A DNA stretch of 17,779 nt from Caldora sp. SIO3E6 (GTDB taxonomy: Bacteria; Cyanobacteriota; Cyanobacteriia; Cyanobacteriales; Coleofasciculaceae). The stretch is taken from the NCBI GenBank assembly GCA_010672185.1, contig JAAHHL010000053.1, forward strand, positions 1 through 17,779, written 5' to 3'. The translations under genes and the position numbers were made by a program. Under the pieces are notes generated by a model that saw nothing but the letters and a program-made list of their open reading frames with translations, had not been told where the DNA came from and ran no database searches. The stretch's first letter is position 1; each line of letters opens with the position of its first letter. Shown piece after piece: positions 1 to 6,500 of this stretch.

Positions 1-155
1 TCTGCTGGCAGGCGAGAGACTAAATACCTTTGAGATAACTGCCTCACTTGCTCATCACTAATCAAACCAAGGCGCAACCAAGCATCTAAACCTTCAAGCA
101 ATTCTGGCTGGGAGGTATTAACGGTAACTTCAATGCGGAGGTTTCGGTGGGACAT
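1..155 (-). CDS. N-terminal fragment of probable cyanobacterial membrane protein (partial)
   Basis: The minus strand is open from an ATG at 153-155 to the window edge and encodes 51 residues beginning MSHRNLRIEV. It contains the phrase LDAWLRLGLISDEQVRQL. From memory, this N-terminus resembles the short soluble leader of large multi-pass cyanobacterial membrane proteins of the DUF2157-like type. The membrane part would lie outside the window, so that identity is inferred. No Shine-Dalgarno motif is visible. Only three bases separate the ATG from a 91-bp heptamer array upstream, so the 5' leader of this gene is made of repeat DNA. The gene could instead be another uncharacterised cyanobacterial protein. 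I am confident it is coding because the frame is open and family-like, and less sure of the product. Confidence 0.55.
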   Translation of the reverse strand, partial: MSHRNLRIEVTVNTSQPELLEGLDAWLRLGLISDEQVRQLSQRYLVSRLPA

Positions 156-158
156 TTT

Positions 159-249
159 GGGAATTGGGAATTGGGAATTGGGAATTGGGAATTGGGAATT
201 GGGAATTGGGAATTGGGAATTGGGAATTGGGAATTGGGAATTGGGAATT
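159..249. repeat. Heptamer tandem array, 13 perfect copies of GGGAATT
   Basis: Thirteen uninterrupted copies of the 7-mer GGGAATT run from 159 to 249. Heptanucleotide arrays of this kind are known in cyanobacteria as STRR repeats. The array lies three bases upstream of the minus-strand start codon at 155. Confidence 0.97.
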
Positions 250-297
250 GAGATCAGATCCTCAAGTATTTCATCTATAGATATCGTCAAAATGTAG

Positions 298-324
298 GTT
301 GGGTGGAACGAAGTGAAACCCAAC
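298..324. repeat. Short hairpin repeat (GTTGGGT...ACCCAAC)
   Basis: Seven-base arms GTTGGGT (298-304) and ACCCAAC (318-324) flank a 13-base loop containing GAACGAAGTGAA. The same 12-mer GAACGAAGTGAA recurs near 16644. It looks like a dispersed intergenic cyanobacterial palindrome. No T-run follows on either strand, so terminator function is not supported. Confidence 0.6.
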
Positions 325-417
325 GAAATATGCTCCTAGGGTAACGCACTGTTACGCTTGTGGTTGTGCCCTGGCGATCGCGTTTTTCCTTATTATAGTC
401 GATCAGCCGAGATCTTC

Positions 418-450
418 AGAACCCCGACTTCTTGAAGAAATCGGGGTTCT
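418..450. repeat. 33-bp near-perfect palindrome
   Basis: AGAACCCCGA (418-427) pairs with TCGGGGTTCT (441-450). The stem continues through TTCTT/AAGAA around a tiny loop with one C-A mismatch. It lies 48 bp beyond the stop of the minus-strand nuclease gene. It could act as a bidirectional terminator-like stem, but no T-tract follows on the minus strand. A dispersed palindromic repeat is the safer description. The rest of 250-497 holds two HIP1 sites (near 374 and 452) and no gene that I can see. Confidence 0.75.
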
Positions 451-497
451 TAGCGATCGCTCAACACTGATAGTGAGCAAAATGCTTCAACTAATTC

Positions 498-1472
498 TTA
501 ACTCTTAATTCTTTCTTCTACTAACCCTTGAAATGTTTCAAGAGAATCTACCGTAATTGCCTGTCGAAGTAGAGGAGTCAGAACCGAATCTTCTTGAATT
601 TTATTGAGAGATGCGACTAACTCCTCTGGCACAGAACCAAAGCGTACTTCTAATACCTCCAGAATCGCCTCTCGACTCTTTTGGAGAATGCCTTGTTCAA
701 CACCTTGTTCCAATCCCTCTTGACGTGCCCAACGTTCAATTGTGGTTACATATGGCATTTTATTTTCCTCCTCGAAATCTTTAATTTCTCTTTGGAATCC
801 GCTTTGCAATTGATTAGGTAGCGTCATCATCCAGTCGATGAGTCTGAATAGTTCTAATATATCAGACTTTTCATAACCCCTTTGATAAAGTCTTTTAGCT
901 ATCCTCAGTTTCTGTTGATAACGACTGTCGGGGTCATTGTGAGTAGCTTGTGTCTCTCGATGAGCACTGACGATAATCGCGAAAGGATTATTGCGACTTT
1001 CTAGGGTTTCTATGGAATAGTCCAGCAGCTTAACGATGAGAAACTTGAATGACATGACGCACCCTAGAATTTCACGCCGGTATTCATTGGGTTGCCAAGA
1101 AGCTTGTTCATCTGCCAAAACCGCTAAACTCAATACAGGGCGACGATATACATCATAAATACGACTATTGTAAATATACATCCTCTCGGCAAAAACGGAT
1201 TGCCATTGACTTTGGACTTCGACATGAATCAGAATCCAAGTTTCTGATCCATCTTTTAGCCAAACCTTGACCAATTTATCTGCTTCCCGGCTTCCAGTTT
1301 CTGTGTCTCGCACAATTTGTTGGAACTCTTTATCGAGGAATTCATAGCCTCTACTCCAATCAATGGCAGAATGAATCTGGGGGAATAAAAACTGGATAAA
1401 AGGGGAGAAGTATAAAGCAATTGCTTCTTTCCACGGTGAATCATATTCAGCACTTTGTTGCGTTTTACTCAT
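498..1472 (-). CDS. Rpn-family PD-(D/E)XK nuclease / putative transposase-like protein
   Basis: This 324-residue protein matches the Rpn (recombination-promoting nuclease) / 'putative transposase' family common in cyanobacteria. Visible evidence includes the N-terminal aromatic helix, the READKLVKV segment with D66, and HVEVQSQ at 83-89. That gives a D...E-x-Q core (D66, E85, Q87) of the PD-(D/E)XK fold. A linker rich in EQG follows near 250-265, then a DUF4351-like tail (about 268-324) with EVRFGSVPEEL. Family members act on DNA; RecA-independent recombination was shown for the E. coli homologues, and the role here is unknown. No membrane segment is present. The start at 1472 lacks a clear Shine-Dalgarno sequence, but an extended -10-like site lies 40 bp upstream. 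The gene stands alone, flanked by repeats, and appears intact. Confidence 0.88.
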   Translation of the reverse strand: MSKTQQSAEYDSPWKEAIALYFSPFIQFLFPQIHSAIDWSRGYEFLDKEFQQIVRDTETGSREADKLVKVWLKDGSETWILIHVEVQSQWQSVFAERMYIYNSRIYDVYRRPVLSLAVLADEQASWQPNEYRREILGCVMSFKFLIVKLLDYSIETLESRNNPFAIIVSAHRETQATHNDPDSRYQQKLRIAKRLYQRGYEKSDILELFRLIDWMMTLPNQLQSGFQREIKDFEEENKMPYVTTIERWARQEGLEQGVEQGILQKSREAILEVLEVRFGSVPEELVASLNKIQEDSVLTPLLRQAITVDSLETFQGLVEERIKS

Positions 1473-1511
1473 GCTTAATTGTGAGAGCTATTTTTGTTGC
1501 GCATATCAATA

Positions 1512-1542
1512 ATTGTACCAGATACTGTCTATTAATACTCAA
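1512..1542 (-). promoter_or_regulatory. Candidate promoter of the Rpn-type nuclease gene
   Basis: Read on the minus strand, TGGTACAAT gives an extended -10 (TGn) with hexamer TACAAT at 1517-1512. A weak TTGAGT (1542-1537) lies 19 bases further upstream. The site is about 40 bp before the ATG at 1472. The spacing is long and the -35 is poor, so this is only a candidate. Confidence 0.35.
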
Positions 1543-1680
1543 TTTTAATGCAATCCAAAGACGGCAGTTGTATTTCTAATTTCTTCTTCGATTTTGTCTT
1601 TATTTTGCCTTATTTTACAGAAAAATATGGGAGCTATTACAGTTAAAGTTGTTTTTTAAAATAATCACTTTATCTTTTGC

Positions 1681-1711
1681 TATAATAAGATAATCAGTTA
1701 AAGCAAAGGAG
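1681..1711 (+). promoter_or_regulatory. -10 hexamer TATAAT and strong RBS AAAGGAG for the coiled-coil gene
   Basis: A consensus TATAAT lies at 1681-1686, 33 bp before the start codon, and AAAGGAG at 1705-1711 lies eight bases before the ATG at 1720. No good -35 is present at the expected distance. The RBS is the best in the window and fixes the start of the downstream gene. The rest of 1473-1680 is AT-rich with nothing else recognised. Confidence 0.6.
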
Positions 1712-1719
1712 AAGACTGC

Positions 1720-2055
1720 ATGACATTTGAAGAAATGCAAAAAATCATCGAGGACATGTTATCGGTTCAACGAGAACTTCAAGAAAGCTTACTTCAAGTC
1801 AAGGAAAGACATGTCAAATTCAAGGAAAGACAAGCCGAATTTGACGTAATTCCAGCAATATTTGAGAACAGACATCTAGAATTTGAGGAAAGACAACTAC
1901 AATTACTGAAAAGCCAAGAACATCAAAAATTTGTCCTAAAGGAATTGATGCCCAACTATGGATGTTTATCTGACCATTCCCTAAAACAACGAGAAATTAT
2001 TGATTGCTTGATTACAATTCAAAATTCAAAATTTAAGAGAACAGCTGATTATTAA
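1720..2055 (+). CDS. Small coiled-coil protein with internal repeat, unknown function
   Basis: This 111-residue charged protein is predicted from its heptad-like pattern to be mainly a helical coiled coil (about 1-75). It contains an internal duplication: VKERHVKFKERQAEF (about 27-41) is echoed by FENRHLEFEERQLQL (about 47-61). The repetition is also visible in the DNA as recurring GAGGAAAGACA/AAGGAAAGACA motifs. It has no signal peptide, membrane segment or catalytic motif. The start is well supported by AAAGGAG eight bases upstream and TATAAT before that. Short coiled-coil proteins of this style (beginning MTFEEM...) occur in several cyanobacteria, often near nuclease or toxin-type genes, but I know of no assigned function. 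It is divergent to the nuclease gene and appears to be monocistronic. Confidence 0.78.
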   Translation: MTFEEMQKIIEDMLSVQRELQESLLQVKERHVKFKERQAEFDVIPAIFENRHLEFEERQLQLLKSQEHQKFVLKELMPNYGCLSDHSLKQREIIDCLITIQNSKFKRTADY

Positions 2056-2110
2056 AAAATTTGTAACTCTTAAGTTCAATTAGTATAACAGGCTTTCAGC
2101 TCATTGTGGA

Positions 2111-2127
2111 ACAGGCTTCTAGCCTGT
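2111..2127. repeat. Small hairpin ACAGGCT-TCT-AGCCTGT
   Basis: A perfect 7-bp stem with a 3-base loop lies 55 bp after the coiled-coil gene stop. A related half-copy, AACAGGCTTTCAGC, lies just upstream near 2087. No T-run follows, so it resembles a dispersed repeat more than a classic terminator. Confidence 0.6.
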
Positions 2128-2194
2128 ATCAGTGTATCAGTGCTTGTCTATTTTTGTTTATCTCTAGAGAAACAGACTTAACCGCAAGGGGGTC

Positions 2195-2260
2195 GGGCGT
2201 AGCATTTGGATAGGTATATTTGGGTATATGTAGTTAAATTATCGCCCAAATGCTACGCCC
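2195..2260. repeat. Inverted-repeat element, 15-bp perfect arms
   Basis: GGGCGTAGCATTTGG at 2195-2209 is the exact reverse complement of 2246-2260, with a 36-bp spacer. The arms resemble palindromic sequences scattered between genes in cyanobacteria and could be ends of a small non-autonomous element. No clear target-site duplication was found. The remainder of 2056-2349 holds no gene. Confidence 0.7.
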
Positions 2261-2349
2261 CTACTGCTCTTCAATGGTATGTAACTGATTATATCTTGAT
2301 ATTCCCTCTCATCTGCTGCTAAGAAAATCAAGACTAGATCTTCAAGTAT

Positions 2350-2706
2350 TTAATAGACATTATTTACGACCTGGGCTGCTTTTTGTTCTTCTTTTAATTT
2401 GAGTAGTCGCAGCACAGCCGGTGGTGGATTTTGATCGTGTTCTTCTTGGGCTTGACGACAGTAATCGAGCCACTGATGAAAATATTTACCTACTGCTTCT
2501 TGATTTCGCAAATAGTACAAAATAGTAGCATAAATTTGCTCTAAACTCACCGTAGAAAAGAGCGACTCTATTTCCTCTGGTGATTTACCGTTATGGATAT
2601 ACTCCTTAAGAATATGTTCAATACCCACACGAGTACCTTGAAGACGGATATCGTCAGGTCGATAGAAATGGAAATATTTTTCTAAAGGGTCTCCGAGTTG
2701 TTTCAT
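2350..2706 (-). CDS. DUF433 domain protein (antitoxin-type)
   Basis: This 118-residue protein carries a DUF433-type core at about 20-80: RLQGTRVGIEHIL, then HNGKSPEEIESLF, then SLEQIYATILYYLRN. The G-T-R-[IV] motif, the G-x-[ST]-x-E-E-I turn and the Y-Y-L helix are the usual landmarks of the family, which has a winged-helix/HTH-like fold. DUF433 proteins are commonly encoded next to a PIN-like DUF5615 toxin and are treated as antitoxins. No such toxin lies beside this one. The C-terminal tail (about 85-118) is charged and longer than the minimal domain. The next gene upstream on the same strand, 92 bp away, encodes another antitoxin-type protein (UPF0175). The start has only a weak upstream purine stretch. 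Confidence 0.85.
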   Translation of the reverse strand: MKQLGDPLEKYFHFYRPDDIRLQGTRVGIEHILKEYIHNGKSPEEIESLFSTVSLEQIYATILYYLRNQEAVGKYFHQWLDYCRQAQEEHDQNPPPAVLRLLKLKEEQKAAQVVNNVY

Positions 2707-2780
2707 TATCTTTTGTTTTCTTGCGATTGTTCCTGAATATTGATCGCGAGCAAGATGTTTGCGCTACGCGAACGCACTAC

Positions 2781-2815
2781 ATTCTTAATTCTTAATTCTT
2801 AATTCTTAATTCTTA
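2781..2815. repeat. Heptamer array, 5 copies of ATTCTTA, overlapping a stop codon
   Basis: Five perfect copies of ATTCTTA run from 2781 to 2815. The stop codon (2799-2801) and last codons of the UPF0175 gene lie inside the array. Just to its left (about 2743-2780) is a GC-rich fragment with GCGCTACGCGAACGC, another dispersed-repeat-like sequence. Confidence 0.95.
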
Positions 2816-3032
2816 GTTCTTGGCGTAATTCTTCAGGTGAGTAAGCAAAGATGGGAATACGATATTGACCTAAAATTTCCATAAAGGTGCGTTTGGAAAA
2901 CCCAGCAAGCTTAGCTGCTTGTCCGAGGGATGCTTTGCCAACTTCGTAAAGCTTAATGGCTAGGAGTAGTTTGGCTTCACTTTCGGACAATCCAAGGGGC
3001 AGATTGACTTTTAGTTCTGTGGTACTTGTCAT
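2799..3032 (-). CDS. UPF0175 family protein (antitoxin-type)
   Basis: This 77-residue protein matches UPF0175 (PF03683). The family features are visible: a short beta-strand-like start (ELKVNLPLGL), the helix SESEAKLLLAIKLYEVGKAS, and the helix-turn-helix-like LGQAAKLAGFSKRTFMEILGQYRIPIF, ending with SPEELRQEL. These small DNA-binding-like proteins are often paired with a DUF3368 PIN-domain toxin; here no PIN gene is adjacent. The neighbour downstream on the same strand is a DUF433 protein, so two antitoxin-type genes sit together. The last residues (RIKN) and stop codon are encoded by a heptamer tandem array, so the C-terminus has been defined by repeat DNA. The length is close to normal for the family. 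Confidence 0.88.
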   Translation of the reverse strand: MTSTTELKVNLPLGLSESEAKLLLAIKLYEVGKASLGQAAKLAGFSKRTFMEILGQYRIPIFAYSPEELRQELRIKN

Positions 3033-3089
3033 CTTTCAATTCCCGCGATTGCTTTCCTCGGATACATTAGTTGTAGCACGTTAGCACTA

Positions 3090-3142
3090 GCGATCGCAGA
3101 GTTTGTCAAAAATGCGGTTATTGCTAATCACCAATAGCGCTA
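3090..3142. repeat. Degenerate 53-bp direct repeat, copy A
   Basis: This 53-bp block, from a HIP1 octamer to GCGCTA, aligns without gaps to 3297-3349 at about 41 of 53 bases. Both copies sit in the 490-bp gene-free stretch between the UPF0175 and TPR-CHAT genes, and each is followed by a heptamer array. Confidence 0.6.
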
Positions 3143-3180
3143 AACCACCTCCCAACCCCTCCCAGGAGTGGAAGAATAAA

Positions 3181-3215
3181 AATTCTCAATTCTCAATTCT
3201 CAATTCTCAATTCTC
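3181..3215. repeat. Heptamer array, 5 copies of AATTCTC
   Basis: Five perfect copies of AATTCTC lie at 3181-3215, in the gene-free region upstream of the TPR-CHAT gene. Confidence 0.95.
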
Positions 3216-3230
3216 TAAGCCTCTGGTGGG

Positions 3231-3260
3231 TTGACATAGTTGATGAGATAATAATAGCTA
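3231..3260 (+). promoter_or_regulatory. Weak candidate promoter upstream of the TPR-CHAT cluster
   Basis: A consensus-like TTGACA at 3231-3236 is followed 17-18 bases later by poor -10 candidates (ATAGCT/TAGCTA, about 3254-3260). It lies about 260 bp before the TPR-CHAT start. This is the best -35 match in the region, but the -10 is weak. Confidence 0.22.
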
Positions 3261-3296
3261 TCCTAAAATTGAATAGTAGCAGTATCAACACCAAGA

Positions 3297-3349
3297 GCGA
3301 TCGCAGAATTGGCTACAAATGTGGTTTTTGGTCATTACCGGTAGCGCTA
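3297..3349. repeat. Degenerate 53-bp direct repeat, copy B
   Basis: This is the second copy of the block at 3090-3142, same length and about 77 percent identical by eye, again starting with a HIP1 site. It runs straight into the GC-rich repeat at 3346. Confidence 0.6.
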
Positions 3350-3457
3350 GGGCGGGTTTTGTTCCCTATATTCGGGTCAAAAGTCAAAAGTGCTAGGGCG
3401 GGTTTTGATTGAAGCATTTGGGTCAAATGGGCTAGATTGTCCCTAAACCCGCCCCTA
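3346..3457. repeat. Compound repeat: direct 16-mer and inverted GGGCGGGTTT arms
   Basis: The 16-mer GCTAGGGCGGGTTTTG occurs exactly at 3346-3361 and 3392-3407. The second copy can pair with AAACCCGCCCCTA at 3445-3457 (one extra base in the right arm). Two copies of the heptamer TCAAAAG lie at 3377-3390. No coding potential was recognised here. Confidence 0.7.
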
Positions 3458-3473
3458 CAATATGTGCAATTTA

Positions 3474-3506
3474 ATTCTAAATTCTAAATTCTAAATTCTA
3501 AATTCT
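3474..3506. repeat. Heptamer array, 4.7 copies of ATTCTAA
   Basis: Four full copies of ATTCTAA at 3474-3501 plus a partial copy end only 17 bases before the TPR-CHAT start codon at 3523. The array supplies an in-frame TAA (3499-3501) upstream of that start. Confidence 0.93.
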
Positions 3507-3522
3507 CTTCATTCCCAATAAA

Positions 3523-6500
3523 ATGGACAAAAACCGCATACAGGCTTACCTGGAACTAATTCAATCGCTGCTGAGTTGCCCTAGTGGGGAAGAAACTCAG
3601 ACATTGCAGGCGCATCCGGAACTTGTGGAAGCAGAATTGGTGGAGGTGATGATATTCGTGGCTGAGCAGATGGCAGCGGAGGGAGATGCGAATTCAAGTA
3701 GGTTGATAAACAATGCAGTTGAGATTGCCTACGGTTTGGGAATGGTAGCAGCAACACCACAGGAATATAGGCAGTTTTTGATGCAGGTGTTACAGGCAAT
3801 AGGAGAAAGTGGTATCAATCCACAAGTGCTTGCTCCCCTGCTGCAAGCTAACTTGGATAAACTTGATGATGGATTGACGCAAATGGTACAAGCTTGGGCG
3901 ACAGAGATTTTAGCCAAAGTCGAACCTCAGCACACACCATCTATTGCTTCTATTTTGGGTAGCTTGGGCAATCTCATGCAGGAGTTTCCTTTAGGGAACA
4001 AAGCCAGCAATCTGGAAACTGCGATCGCTTTTTACAAAAATACTTTGCAAGTTTACACCTGTGACGCTTTTCCTGTTGAGTGGGCAAGCGCTCAGCAGAA
4101 TTTGGGAAATTCTTACTTTGATCGGATACGGGGAGATAAGGCTCAGAATTTGGAAGAAGCTATCAAATTTTACATCAATGCCCTGGAAGTTCGTACCCGT
4201 GAAGCTTTTCCCGGTTACTGGGCAACAATTAAGAATAACTTAGGAGCTGCCTACCAGGATCGGATTCAGGGAGAAAAGGCTCAGAATTTGGAAGAAGCCA
4301 TCAAATTTTACATCAATGCCCTGGAAGTTCGTACCCGTGAAGCTTTTCCCGTTGACTGGGCAATGACTCAGTATAATTTGGGAAATGCCTACAGTAATCG
4401 AATACGGGGAGAAAAGGCTCAGAATTTAGAAGATGCGATCAAATTTTACTTCAGTGCTCTAGATGTTTACACCCCTGAAGCTTTTCCGGCAGATTGGGCA
4501 ACTACTCAGCGGGATTTGGGAAATGCCTACAGTAATCGGATACAGGGAGATAGGGCTCAGAATTTAGAAGATGCAATCGCTTCTTACCTAAATGCTCTAG
4601 AAGTTTACACCCGTGAAGCTTTTCCTGTTGACTGGGCAGAGACTCAGTATAATTTGGCAATTGCCTACAGTAATCGGATACAGGGAGATAAGGCTCAGAA
4701 TTTAGAAGATGCGATCGCTTTTTACCTAAATGCTCTAGAAGTTTACACTCGTGAAGCTTTTCCTGTTGACTGGGCAGAGACTCAGTATAATTTGGCAATT
4801 GCCTACAGTAATCGGATACAGGGAGATAAGGCTCAGAATTTAGAAGATGCGATCGCTTTTTACCTAAATGCTCTAGAAGTTTACACCCGTGAAGCTTTTC
4901 CCATTAAATGGGCAAGCACTCAGCATAACTTAGGAATTGCCTACGATAATCGGATACAGGGAGATAAAGCTCAGAATTTAGAAGATGCAATCTCATTTTG
5001 CTTCAATGTTCAAGAAGTTTACACCCGTGACGCTTTTCCTCTTGCTTGGGCAGAGACTCAAAATAACTTGGCTAATGTCTACAATAGTCGGATACAGGGA
5101 GATAAAGCTCAGAATTTAGAAGATGCAATCTCATTTTGCTTCAATGCTCTAGATGTTTTTACTCGCGACGCTTTTCCCGTTGAATGGGCAACAATTCAGA
5201 ATAACTTGGCTAATGCCTACAATAGTCGGATAAGAGGAGATAAGGCTCAGAATCTAGAAGATGCGATCAAATTTTACTTCAATGCTCTAGAAGTTCGCAC
5301 CCGTGAAGCTTTTCCTGTTGAGTGGGCAAGCACTCAACATAACTTAGGATTTGCCTACGATAATCGGATACGGGGAGACAAGGCTCAGAATCTAGAAGAT
5401 GCGATCTCATTTTGCTTCAGTGCTCTAGATATTTACACCAGTAAAACTTTTCCTGTTGAGTGGGCAAGCACTCAACATAACTTGGGGCGTGCCTACAGTA
5501 ATCGGATAAGGGGAGATAAGGCTCAGAATCTAGAAGATGCGATTACTTTTTACTTCAGTGCTCTAGAAGTTCGCACTCGCGAACCTTTTCCTGTTGAGTG
5601 GGCAGAGACTCAGAATAACTTAGGGATTGCCTACAATAATCGGATAAGGGGAGATAAGGCTCAGAATCTAGAAGATGCGATTACTTTTTACAAAAAAGCC
5701 CTGGAAGTCCGCACTCGTGAAGCTTTTCCCGTTGACTGGGCAAGGACTCAGAATAACTTGGCAGCTACCTACAATAATCGGATACGAGGAGATAAAGCTC
5801 AAAATCTCGAAGATGCCATCTCATTTTACAAAAAAGCCCTAGAAGTTCTCACTTGTGAAACTTTTCCCGTTGACTGGGCAAAGATTCAGAATAACTTGGC
5901 TAACGTTTCCCAGGATCGGATAAGGGGAGAAAAGGCTCAGAATTTGGAAGATGCGATCACTTTTTACAACAAAGCCTTGGAAGTTTACAATCGCGAGGCT
6001 TTTCCCGTTGAACGGGCAAGGACTCAACTTAACTTGGCAACTGCCTACAGTAATCGGATACGGGGAGATAAAGCTCAGAATTTGGAAGATGCGATTACTT
6101 TTTACAACAAAGCCTTGGAAGTTTATACCCCTGAAGCTTTTCCTGTTGAGTGGGCAAAGACTCAGAATAACTTAGCAGTTGCTTACGGTGAGCAAATACG
6201 GGTAAATAAAGCTCAGAATTTGGAAAAGGCCATCTCATCTTACAAAAATTTCCTAGAAGTTTTCACCCGTAAAGCTTTTCCTTTTGAGTGGGCAACGACT
6301 CAAAATAACTTGGGACATGCCTACAAAGATCGGATACAAGGAGATAAGGCTCAGAATTTAGAAGATGCGATCTCATTTTACTTCAAGGCTCTAGAAGTTT
6401 ATACCCCTGAAGATTTTCCTATTGAATGGGCAAAGACTCAGAATAACTTAGGACTTACTTACCTTTATCGGATACAGGGAGATAAGGCTCAGAATTTGGA

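Noticed and set aside
159..249. Possible CRISPR array
   Set aside because: The 7-bp units are directly contiguous without spacers; this is a simple heptamer tandem array.
251..2355. Shared phrase GATC[CT]TCAAGTATTT at about 257 and 2338
   Set aside because: Only 15 bases with one mismatch and no extended similarity; too short to call a duplication.
4502..4798. Minus-strand 98-codon ORF with an internal repeat
   Set aside because: It is the antisense shadow of the 138-bp TPR units, and its repetition is explained by that array.
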